The notes under the pieces are model-generated. The model worked only from the letters and a program-made list of their open reading frames with translations. It had not been told where the DNA came from and did not search any database. Positions 1 through 8,455 of a stretch of 49,373 nucleotides of DNA are shown here, in pieces. The position numbers were made by a program, and so were the translations under genes. The first letter of the stretch is position 1. The number at the start of each line of letters is the position of its first letter. The stretch comes from Caulobacterales bacterium (GTDB lineage: Bacteria > Pseudomonadota > Alphaproteobacteria > Caulobacterales > Aquidulcibacteraceae). The stretch covers positions 1 to 49,373 of the forward strand of contig JAFLCU010000020.1 in NCBI GenBank assembly GCA_017303355.1, in the 5' to 3' direction.

Positions 1-589
1 TGCCTTGAGGACCATAGCGCGTGAGATAATCCAGAAACGCCGCCGGATCGCGGCTGTCGCGGATCGCGCGCCAATGCTCGGCTTCGGCATTGATGGGATC
101 AGCGGCGGGCATCGGCGCCGGTGGCGGCGGCGCTGGGCGCGGGGCGGGCGGAATGCGCGTGGTCGCGCGATGCGACGGCTCTTCGTATGGCGCGGGCGCC
201 GGAGCTGGCGCGGTGGCGCCCACGCGCGAGGCGTTCACCATGCGATCGACTGCGAAGAAAAGCGGATCGAGCGAGGGATCGTTCGGATCGCCATCCCAGC
301 GCGAGAGATCGAAGGTCGTGGAATTGCCGACGCTCGAGGGCGGCGGCGGCTCGATCAGACTGGCGACAACGGCCTTGTCGGCGTTGATGACGCGCTGGGC
401 GGCGTCGAGAAAGGGGCGGGAGCGGATCGCGGCTTGCGACCAGACGACAACGCCAGCGCCGCTGGAGCGCAACGCGCCGTCTGTGTTTGGCGCGCCGCCT
501 ATGGAGAAGCCCGCGGCCTCAAACATCTCCGCGAGCGCCTTGGCTCGCGGCTCGTCTTCCCGGACACAAACGATGAGCACGTCCGCCAT
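1..589 (-). CDS. TIR-like domain protein, degenerate, partial (C-terminus cut by window edge)
   Basis: The reading frame starts at an ATG on the reverse strand, preceded by a good AGGAG ribosome site, and runs off the left edge, so only about 196 residues are visible. The N-terminus (MADVLIVCVREDEPRAKALA) and the later VVVWSQAAI strand match the betaA and following strands of small bacterial TIR-like domains. The position that carries the catalytic Glu in NAD-cleaving TIRs reads RPFLDAAQ, with no acidic residue at the aligned site, so NADase activity is unlikely. After about residue 110 comes a Pro/Ala-rich linker, then WRAIRDSRDPAAFLDYLTRY. That segment resembles the short W-x-x-I-x-x-S repeats found behind alphaproteobacterial TIR and caspase-like domains. 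Its role is unknown; a protein-interaction or sensor function is my inference. Confidence 0.7.
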   Translation of the reverse strand, partial: MADVLIVCVREDEPRAKALAEMFEAAGFSIGGAPNTDGALRSSGAGVVVWSQAAIRSRPFLDAAQRVINADKAVVASLIEPPPPSSVGNSTTFDLSRWDGDPNDPSLDPLFFAVDRMVNASRVGATAPAPAPAPYEEPSHRATTRIPPAPRPAPPPPAPMPAADPINAEAEHWRAIRDSRDPAAFLDYLTRYGPQG

Positions 590-682
590 GACGTCTCCTG
601 CGCGCCCCCTGACCTCCAGGGGCCTTAACACGGAACTGACCGCCGCAATACCGGATTGCCTCGGGATTACGGTGAATTCGCG

Positions 683-1291
683 TCAAACCACCGGAGTGAA
701 CGCGCCCGTGGTCTGATCCAGCACTTCCAGGCCGCCATCGGCGACCCCGTAGCGAGCGCCTGCAAGGCTTAGTCCACGTTCCTTCATGGCCTCCGCCACG
801 AACGGGAAGGTGGCCAGATTTTCGAGCGTCACGCGGATGGATTCATACTCAAGCGCCGTCGGGTGATGGCCATTGTAGTGCAGAATACGCGCTTTCGCGG
901 TGTCCAGCAGGCTGATCCAGGAATCGAGGAACGAGCGCGGATCGCGCGGGCGATCGTCGAGCGCGGCCGCCACGCCGCCGCACTGGGCGTGGCCCAGCAC
1001 CAGAATGGTCTCAACCTTGAGATGGATAACGGCGAACTCAATGGCGGCGCTGACGCCGTGAAAGCCGGGCGCTTCTTCGAACGGCGGCGCAAGATTGGCG
1101 ACGTTGCGCACCACAAAGAGTTCGCCGGGGCCGGCGTTGAAGATGGTGGCGGGATCGACCCGGCTGTCGGCGCAGGCGATCACCAGCGTCTTTGGAGATT
1201 GGCCGCCTTCGGCGAGTTTGCGGTGGAGCGATTGAAGTTCCGGCCAGCGCTTCTCGCGATAGATGCGGTAACCATCGATCAGGTGTTGCAT
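683..1291 (-). CDS. Beta-class carbonic anhydrase
   Basis: This 202-residue protein interconverts CO2 and bicarbonate using a zinc ion. The zinc-ligand motifs are intact: CADSRVDP near residue 43 supplies Cys, Asp and Arg, and GHAQCGG near residue 103 supplies His and Cys. Length is normal for the family and there is no signal peptide, so the protein is cytosolic. I chose the ATG at 1291; an in-frame TTG four codons upstream (1303) is possible, and neither has a strong ribosome site. It is transcribed away from the lipoprotein gene that follows on the other strand, with about 100 bases between them. The likely role is bicarbonate supply for carboxylases and pH balance. Confidence 0.93.
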   Translation of the reverse strand: MQHLIDGYRIYREKRWPELQSLHRKLAEGGQSPKTLVIACADSRVDPATIFNAGPGELFVVRNVANLAPPFEEAPGFHGVSAAIEFAVIHLKVETILVLGHAQCGGVAAALDDRPRDPRSFLDSWISLLDTAKARILHYNGHHPTALEYESIRVTLENLATFPFVAEAMKERGLSLAGARYGVADGGLEVLDQTTGAFTPVV

Positions 1292-1394
1292 GACGCCGTT
1301 CAAGCGAAGTGCGGCGCGAAGGGCAAGCCCTCAATCGGGCGAACTGACTTGGCGCCGCCTTAGGAGCGGGCAATCTCACGCCCTGGAGGGGAAT

Positions 1395-2579
1395 ATGAGA
1401 CGTTTGTGGTCAGCCATCGCCGCGGCGTGCCTTGCCGCCGCATGCGCCAGCGCGCCGGATCTGCCGTCGCAGCGCGAACGCCTCACGCGCCAGATCGCCG
1501 ATGACGCGGTCGCCTTCAACGAGGCGTACGGCCAGGCGGTTTCGGCGCAGATCCTGCTCAACATCTTGCGCTCGCGCGATCGGCTGCCGCGTTACTATCT
1601 CGCCATGACGGGCATCTCCGACAGCCCATCGCTCAGCCAAAGCCAAACTCTCGGCATCGGCTCGATCCCGTTGGGCGAGAGCGGCTCACCATGGGGCTTC
1701 GGCAGCATCGAAGCGTCGCGCTCAACCGAGACGCGGCCGAGCTACGCCGTGCAGCCCTTCAGCGCCGAGACGCTGACGCGGACCGCGTTCGAGCCTACGG
1801 CGCCGCACATCTTCGCGCATTATTGGCGCAGCGGCTGGCCGCGCGATTTGCTTTTGCTGGTGATGGTGGAAGCGATCGAGAAGACGGACGGTGAAGGCCG
1901 CGTGCAGGTGTTCACCAATGAAGCCAACACCATCTTCGCGGATTGCGCGGGCGGCATGGAGCAGGCCGAGACGCAAGGCTGCGCCTTCGTGCGCGAGGTG
2001 CGCGATTTCATGGCGGCGACCGAAGCGCATCCGCGTGTCGCTGGCTCAAATCCGCAGGGGCGGCCGCTGTGCGGTGTGCTCGACGTCTATGCGCCGACGA
2101 ATCCGGTGCGGGCGATAGGGCCGGGCGCAGGCGTCGATTGCGATCCGGTGTTTGTGATTGGCGCGTCGACGGTGCGGCTGCGCCTGCGCTCGTTGGACGA
2201 CATGGTCTATTATGTCGGCGAATTGATGCGCGCCGGCGCCATGGTCGCGGACGAGGGCGAGGCGATTGAGGCGCAAGTGAATGTGCGCGCGGCGGGTCTG
2301 CGCGGCGGCGGCCGCGGCGTGCCGCTTTTCCGCATCTTGCCGGAAAGCGCCGCGAACAACGGAATCTATGCTGCTGAGGTCGAGTATGGCGGGGCGCGCT
2401 ATGCGGCGGGGCCGGCGATTGGGCGCTCATGCGGCGTCGCCACGAGTGCTGGCGTGTGCCGTGATGTGGCCGACGAGGGCGATCGCTCGTCTTCAGTGCT
2501 GTCGCTGATCGCGGAAATTCTTGCGCTCAACCAATCGCCGGACTCGATCCGGGCGCCCAGCCGGTTGATCGCGGAATGA
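1395..2579 (+). CDS. Putative outer-membrane lipoprotein of unknown function
   Basis: The gene encodes 394 residues beginning MRRLWSAIAAACLAAACAS, a typical lipoprotein signal with lipobox LAAAC. The start at 1395 is chosen because GGAGGGGA sits just upstream and because the longer frame (from 1290) would place the signal peptide internally. The mature part has a conserved-looking segment around residues 45-70 (AQILLNILRSRDRLPRYYL) followed by a Ser/Gly-rich stretch; the rest shows no domain I recognise. The residue after the lipid-modified Cys is Ala, so sorting to the outer membrane is expected. I do not know the function. Neighbours give no clue, since they read like separate transcription units. 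Confidence 0.75.
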   Translation: MRRLWSAIAAACLAAACASAPDLPSQRERLTRQIADDAVAFNEAYGQAVSAQILLNILRSRDRLPRYYLAMTGISDSPSLSQSQTLGIGSIPLGESGSPWGFGSIEASRSTETRPSYAVQPFSAETLTRTAFEPTAPHIFAHYWRSGWPRDLLLLVMVEAIEKTDGEGRVQVFTNEANTIFADCAGGMEQAETQGCAFVREVRDFMAATEAHPRVAGSNPQGRPLCGVLDVYAPTNPVRAIGPGAGVDCDPVFVIGASTVRLRLRSLDDMVYYVGELMRAGAMVADEGEAIEAQVNVRAAGLRGGGRGVPLFRILPESAANNGIYAAEVEYGGARYAAGPAIGRSCGVATSAGVCRDVADEGDRSSSVLSLIAEILALNQSPDSIRAPSRLIAE

Positions 2580-2649
2580 TCGCAGGGCGCGCTTGAGTGC
2601 GCGGCGGTGAAATGGGATCATGGTGCGGCAGTTGGAGCGAGGTTTGCTG

Positions 2650-3132
2650 ATGCGCGGAACCATTCTCGGCATGCATGACGGGCGCGGTGTCTTGCTCGCG
2701 GGCGAGCAGCGGCTCGAGTTCCCGATGACCGAATGGCGTTCGGCCGGGCCGCCAAGCGCTGGGCAAATCGTCGATTTCGTGGAGGATGCGGGCCAAGCGC
2801 GCGCGGTGTTTGTCGTGCCGGGCGCGACGAGCGCGGCGCCTGGGCGCTATTCCGGCTCGTTCGTCCTCGGCGCCATCGGCGTTGGCTGCTTGGTGCTGGG
2901 CTTTGTCATTCCGCTGCTGCCGACGATCGCCGCTTTCGTGCTGGGCGCTATTGGCGCATCGCAAGCGCAGGCGGAGCGGGACGACACCGCGCTTCTGCTT
3001 TCACGCATCGCCTGGATCGGCGCGCTGGTGCTGCTCTCGATCGGCATTCTGGCGACGCTCGCCGTGTTCGCCTTCATCGGCGCCTTCGGCATGGCCGCGA
3101 TCGTCGAAGGCTTCGGCATCGATCATTTCTGA
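2650..3132 (+). CDS. Small inner-membrane protein with N-terminal soluble domain
   Basis: The 160-residue product has a soluble N-terminal part (about residues 1-60) that looks like a small beta-barrel (RGTILGMHDGRGVLLAGEQR, then GQIVDFVEDAG). Two or three hydrophobic helices follow, centred near residues 75-105 and 120-150. The start at 2650 follows a GAGCGAGG ribosome site; an ATG ten codons earlier (2620) is possible. No catalytic motif is visible. The beta-rich start resembles the cold-shock-like or OB folds that precede membrane segments in many hypothetical proteins, but this is only a resemblance. Function unknown. Confidence 0.65.
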   Translation: MRGTILGMHDGRGVLLAGEQRLEFPMTEWRSAGPPSAGQIVDFVEDAGQARAVFVVPGATSAAPGRYSGSFVLGAIGVGCLVLGFVIPLLPTIAAFVLGAIGASQAQAERDDTALLLSRIAWIGALVLLSIGILATLAVFAFIGAFGMAAIVEGFGIDHF

Positions 3133-3146
3133 GCCGCGAAACACGC

Positions 3147-3731
3147 TTAGTTCGCGCGCAGCACCGACGCCAGCGCCTTGATGGCGCGCGCGGAGTTTGC
3201 GTGCGCCGCGGGCGAAACTTGCGCCTTGGAGACGATGAACGCGCCTTCCATCGAGGCGAGCATGGCGGAGGCGAAAATCTCCGCGTTCTTGGCGTTCATG
3301 CCGGATTCCAGAGCGGCGAGCACGATCTCGCGCTGCCAGGCGTTGAACGCGCCGCGTACAGCCGCATGCAAATTAGGGCCGTGCGCGCTTGAGAATTCCG
3401 CCGCGATCGCCGCCATCGGGCAGGAGGCGTGGTATTCACGCTCCTTCACTTCCTGGGCGGTCGTTTTGAAGACCTTGTCGATATAGGCGTCGAGATCGAC
3501 GCCGGACTGGCGCAATTCGCGAAAGCGCTGCTCCACCTCGGCGCCGACGCGGGCGACCGCCTCCGCGCCGATCTGCTCTTTACCGCCGGGAAAATGGAAA
3601 TAGAGCGAGCCGCGCGGCGCGCCGGATTTTTGCAGCAATTCAGCGACGCCGACCCCCTCGTAGCCGCGCGCCCGAAACAGCTCGACGGCGGCGTCGATCA
3701 AATCCTCGCGAGCAGATGAAGCTTTGGCCAT
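3147..3731 (-). CDS. TetR-family transcriptional repressor
   Basis: The 194-residue protein has an N-terminal TetR helix-turn-helix at about residues 8-55 (AVELFRARGYEGVGVAELLQ, then GSLYFHFPGGKE) and a helical ligand-binding half. The combination of GSLYFHFPGGKEQ with a Cys-Pro near the middle (HASCPMAAIAAEF) is typical of the LmrA/YxaF-like branch, whose members often sense small hydrophobic or electrophilic molecules. It is divergent from the small secreted protein at 3835 and separated from it by a 16-bp inverted repeat, the probable operator. Autorepression and control of the divergent gene follow by inference. The inducer is unknown. Confidence 0.9.
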   Translation of the reverse strand: MAKASSAREDLIDAAVELFRARGYEGVGVAELLQKSGAPRGSLYFHFPGGKEQIGAEAVARVGAEVEQRFRELRQSGVDLDAYIDKVFKTTAQEVKEREYHASCPMAAIAAEFSSAHGPNLHAAVRGAFNAWQREIVLAALESGMNAKNAEIFASAMLASMEGAFIVSKAQVSPAAHANSARAIKALASVLRAN

Positions 3732-3751
3732 TTCAGGCAGTTTAGCACTTG

Positions 3752-3797
3752 TATGACGACCGGTCTATTGGTAAGCGTAACTAGACCGGTCGTCATA
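3752..3797. promoter_or_regulatory. Inverted-repeat operator between the TetR gene and its divergent neighbour
   Basis: A perfect 16-bp inverted repeat occupies 3752-3767 (TATGACGACCGGTCTA) and 3782-3797, separated by 14 bases. Each arm also contains its own palindrome, GACCGGTC. The arm resembles the E. coli NemR box, TAGACC-NN-CCGGTCTA, matching 13 of 16 positions by eye. Placement in the divergent promoter region is what a TetR autoregulator needs. Two full TetR sites, one per arm, are the simplest reading. Confidence 0.75.
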
Positions 3798-3834
3798 GTA
3801 GCGACCGGCGCCAGTCTCTTCCCCGGAGGGTGTA

Positions 3835-4152
3835 ATGAAGAAGTTTCTGATGTCGGCGATGGCGCTGACCGCTGTTTTGATCGTCCCGAACGCGGCCATG
3901 GCCGCCGATAGCGCCGCCGCCGACCGCGCCGCCGCGATCCGCACCTGCCGCGCCGAGATCGCCGCCCAAGCCGGCCTCACGGTCGAGGACGTCCGCCTTG
4001 ACCAGGCCCGCGTGCGCGGCACCACGGTCCGCGTCGATCTCGACGTGTGGCGCGGCAGCCAATTGCAGAACGTCCGTTGCGACGCGACGCGCGGCGAAGA
4101 GCCGACGATCATCGCGATCTCGCCGACGATCCAAACCGCTTCGGCCCAATAA
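3835..4152 (+). CDS. Small secreted protein, unknown function
   Basis: The 105-residue product starts MKKFLMSAMALTAVLIV and has a clear Sec signal with cleavage after AMA near residue 23. The mature part is about 80 residues, starts with an Ala/Asp-rich helix and contains two Cys residues (RTCRAEI and NVRCDATR), which could form one disulfide in the periplasm. A CGGAGGG ribosome site precedes the ATG. The gene faces the TetR regulator and is followed by a strong intrinsic terminator, so it is probably a single-gene target of that repressor. I recognise no family. Confidence 0.75.
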   Translation: MKKFLMSAMALTAVLIVPNAAMAADSAAADRAAAIRTCRAEIAAQAGLTVEDVRLDQARVRGTTVRVDLDVWRGSQLQNVRCDATRGEEPTIIAISPTIQTASAQ

Positions 4153-4207
4153 GCCGTTCGCGAATGCCCTGAGCGTCTAAGCGCCTCCCGCGCGGACCTC
4201 GCATATT

Positions 4208-4240
4208 GCTCCCTCGCTCACGCGGGGGAGCATTTTTGTT
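4208..4240 (+). terminator. Intrinsic terminator behind the small secreted protein
   Basis: The stem GCTCCCTCGC (4208-4217) pairs with GCGGGGGAGC (4222-4231), with one G-T pair and a four-base loop. It is followed by ATTTTTGTT. This is a textbook rho-independent terminator for the gene ending at 4152. Confidence 0.85.
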
Positions 4241-4290
4241 GGGCGAAGCTGGTGGACCGGGCGGCGTTGCTGGGCTCTAAGCTCGCGCCC

Positions 4291-4902
4291 ATGTCCGAGA
4301 TCAAAACCCTGTTCGTCACCAAGCTCTATCGCGCGGCGCTGGAAGAAGCGCGCGCGCTCAACGCCGACCTGCTCAAATCATGTCGCGCGATCGCGGCCGA
4401 TGATGGCGCGGGGCAGGCGTGGAGCAAGGAGAAGGGCTATAAGGGCTACACCTCCTATGCGTCGCTCGATGATTTGCCGAAGCGCGATCCGAGTATCGCC
4501 GCGCTGAAGGCGATGCTGGACAAGCACGTCGCGAAATTCGCGCGCGAACTGCATCTCGATCTGGGCGGACGCAAGTTGAAGCTGGATTCGATCTGGATCA
4601 ATGTGCTGGAGCCGGGCGGCGTGCATTCGGGGCACATTCATCCGCATTCGGTGGTGAGCGGCACATATTACGTCGACACGCCCGCGGGCGCTTCGGCGCT
4701 GAAGCTGGAAGACCCGCGCCACGCCATGATGATGGCCGCACCCCCTCGCCTGGAAGACGCGCCGGAAGAGGAGCGCACGTTCGTCTATGTGACGCCGAAG
4801 GCGGGCGATGTGCTGATGTGGGAAAGCTATCTGCGCCACGAAGTGGTGGCGAACGCCGCGAAGAAATCGCGCGTGAGCGTGAGCTTCAATTATTCTTGGT
4901 AG
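4291..4902 (+). CDS. 2-oxoglutarate/Fe(II)-dependent oxygenase family protein (TIGR02466-like)
   Basis: The 203-residue protein matches the small 2OG-Fe(II) oxygenases annotated as TIGR02466. The diagnostic segment is INVLEPGGVHSGHIHPHSVV followed by SGTYYVD, carrying the metal-binding His cluster. The distal His is in WESYLRHEV, and the RVSVSFNY strand near the end is typical of the jelly-roll fold. The start at 4291 is preferred because the longer frame adds 13 residues with no family resemblance. Substrate is unknown; members hydroxylate small molecules or protein side chains. It follows a terminator and appears to be a separate transcription unit. Confidence 0.85.
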   Translation: MSEIKTLFVTKLYRAALEEARALNADLLKSCRAIAADDGAGQAWSKEKGYKGYTSYASLDDLPKRDPSIAALKAMLDKHVAKFARELHLDLGGRKLKLDSIWINVLEPGGVHSGHIHPHSVVSGTYYVDTPAGASALKLEDPRHAMMMAAPPRLEDAPEEERTFVYVTPKAGDVLMWESYLRHEVVANAAKKSRVSVSFNYSW

Positions 4903-4914
4903 GGGCGGGGCACG

Positions 4915-5202
4915 CTAGCGCGGGCGGTCTTCGAGGCCGTGCCAGATGCGGGTGATGAGGATGGCGTCATCTTTGACATGATAGCGAACGACAAAAGCGT
5001 TCCACCGATCGCGGATTACCATTTGCCGTAGGCCTCTGCCGATGGCGACGCCCATCTCCGGAAACGCACATAGATTTTCAAAGCCGTGTTCGAGCCGATC
5101 AATGGCGCGTTCTGCGCGGCCTGCAGTTTCCTTCGACAAGAACGCAATGATGCGCTCGATATCGGCCTCGGCGCTACGAAGATAGCGAACGCTGCGCGGC
5201 AT
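4915..5202 (-). CDS. RelE/ParE-family toxin
   Basis: The 95-residue basic protein has the ParE/RelE layout: an N-terminal helix pair (SAEADIERIIAFLSKET), then a beta-hairpin core (NAFVVRYHVKDDAILITRIWHGLEDR) whose ending RIWHG..DRP is the usual toxin signature. It lies 6 bases downstream of its antitoxin gene, the standard antitoxin-first order. ParE members poison gyrase and RelE members cut mRNA on the ribosome; the sequence alone does not tell which applies here. The pair sits next to a palindromic intergenic element and a HEPN-like gene. Confidence 0.88.
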   Translation of the reverse strand: MPRSVRYLRSAEADIERIIAFLSKETAGRAERAIDRLEHGFENLCAFPEMGVAIGRGLRQMVIRDRWNAFVVRYHVKDDAILITRIWHGLEDRPR

Positions 5203-5208
5203 CTAGTT

Positions 5209-5505
5209 TTAGCGAAGCTTGCGAGCTTGTGGCCTCGGGAGTGGGTTGTCCGTGTGCAAGGAGCGCATCCAGGCGAAGACATCCTCGGCAGGGATTGCCT
5301 CGCCGGTTCGCTCATATTCTTCCAAGGCGGCGAGGTCTTCCTCGATTGAGGGGCCATTCCAGCCGAGCGCTTCGGCGGCCAAGTGGGCCTCCCGCTCAAG
5401 CGCGCGCCTTGCGAACTCCTCGAACGGCATGTCACAGGCGTCAGCGGCCGCCTGGAGGTTCTCGGTAAGCTCGGGAGACAAGGTGAGGGTGCTGGGCTCG
5501 GCCAT
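5209..5505 (-). CDS. Antitoxin of the RelE/ParE pair (ribbon-helix-helix-like)
   Basis: The 98-residue acidic protein opens with a short beta-strand and helix (STLTLSPELTENLQAAADAC) as in ribbon-helix-helix antitoxins. It ends in a Pro/Arg-rich tail expected to wrap the toxin. The toxin follows after 6 bases. There is no Shine-Dalgarno sequence, and a TATACT box lies only 6 bases before the ATG, so the mRNA may be leaderless. Autoregulation by the toxin-antitoxin complex is expected from the family. Confidence 0.82.
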   Translation of the reverse strand: MAEPSTLTLSPELTENLQAAADACDMPFEEFARRALEREAHLAAEALGWNGPSIEEDLAALEEYERTGEAIPAEDVFAWMRSLHTDNPLPRPQARKLR

Positions 5506-5511
5506 AGTGGA

Positions 5512-5540
5512 AGTATAGCACGCGTCGCCCGTTTCGTCAT
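5512..5540 (-). promoter_or_regulatory. Probable promoter of the antitoxin-toxin pair (leaderless)
   Basis: On the reverse strand an extended minus-10 (TGC then TATACT, 5512-5517) is spaced 17 bases from ATGACG (5535-5540), a four-of-six match to TTGACA. Transcription would begin at about 5505, the A of the antitoxin ATG. The minus-35 lies in the outermost bases of the adjacent palindromic repeat. Confidence 0.5.
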
Positions 5541-5642
5541 TCCGGGGCTTCGCGGCACGCGAAGAGCCCGGAATCTAGGGCGGGCGCGCGGCGCTCTACG
5601 ATCCTTGGATTCCGGATCGCGCTACGCGCGTCCGGAATGACG
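5535..5642. repeat. Palindromic intergenic element with CGTCATTCCGG ends
   Basis: The 108-bp element begins CGTCATTCCGG (5535-5545) and ends with its exact complement CCGGAATGACG (5632-5642). Inside are two smaller hairpins, GGGCTTCGCGGCACGCGAAGAGCCC-like near 5544-5569 and GGATCGCGCTACGCGCGTCC near 5613-5632. I recognise this general form as a dispersed REP-like or non-autonomous repeat common between genes in alphaproteobacteria. Copy number cannot be judged from one window. Confidence 0.75.
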
Positions 5643-5647
5643 GCGCA

Positions 5648-6355
5648 TCAGCGTGTAAAGTAGATGACGTGCTCGCCGTCGATACGATAACCGCCGTCCT
5701 CGGTTTTGGGTAGTCCGGCCGGCACGAGTCCGCCCGGCATTCGATCGACCTTGCGGAGGATTAGATTGCCTTGCTGGACGATCACATTCTTCGGGGGCGC
5801 AAATGGCCTACGTTCGCGGCGCTCATCTCGGAGAATGTCGAAGCGCACGAATTGACTGAGGCGAAGGATGGCAAGAGGGCCGCCGTAATCAGCCCATTTT
5901 AATGCGTTGCCATTGATGCCGCGTGTATCGAGGCGGATCACGTTGGAGACTTCGAACGTCTGATCGCGGCAGTCTTGGTCGATTGACCACACAGGATGCG
6001 TTGGATCGTGTGCGAATGCATTCCTGATCATGCGTGCGATTTGATAGGCGCTGCGAACAATCACATCAGAGTGGTTCTTTGCATCTCCGACGGCCGCGAG
6101 GATTGCCCCGCGGATGGTGGTTGCCATCAAGAACGTCGCTGATTGGTGGAGAAGTTGCGCGGCGACTTCGGCCTGATCGGGCTTAAGCGCAACTTCTTCG
6201 TATCGCACGGTATGTCCGCCGTGGGTCCACTCGGTCGGCAGATCGAGCGGCTGCTCCTGCAAAGATGTCGCGAGCCTCACCGCAGAAGCGAGTCGAAATT
6301 GGATTTCGGCGAGCACCAAACGATGAATTTGGTCAGGATGCTGCTCGGCGATCAT
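5648..6355 (-). CDS. Hypothetical protein with a HEPN-like RNxxxH motif
   Basis: The 235-residue protein is largely alpha-helical in its first half and ends in a beta-rich tail (GGYRIDGEHVIYFTR). Residues 111-116 read RNAFAH within ARMIRNAFAHDP, which fits the R-polar-x3-H signature of HEPN ribonucleases. No other domain is recognised. It is directly downstream of rpoD: the ATG used here is at 6355, and a TTG at 6367 would overlap the rpoD stop codon. The two could therefore be co-transcribed. Adjacency to a toxin-antitoxin pair fits a toxin or defence role, but only the motif and the context support that. It could equally be a non-catalytic helical protein. Confidence 0.6.
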   Translation of the reverse strand: MIAEQHPDQIHRLVLAEIQFRLASAVRLATSLQEQPLDLPTEWTHGGHTVRYEEVALKPDQAEVAAQLLHQSATFLMATTIRGAILAAVGDAKNHSDVIVRSAYQIARMIRNAFAHDPTHPVWSIDQDCRDQTFEVSNVIRLDTRGINGNALKWADYGGPLAILRLSQFVRFDILRDERRERRPFAPPKNVIVQQGNLILRKVDRMPGGLVPAGLPKTEDGGYRIDGEHVIYFTR

Positions 6356-6363
6356 CGCATCAC

Positions 6364-8415
<2,052 letters not shown>

Positions 8416-8455
8416 TAAACTCGGCTCTTACGTGCTCGAAATAGGGTTGAGGCGG

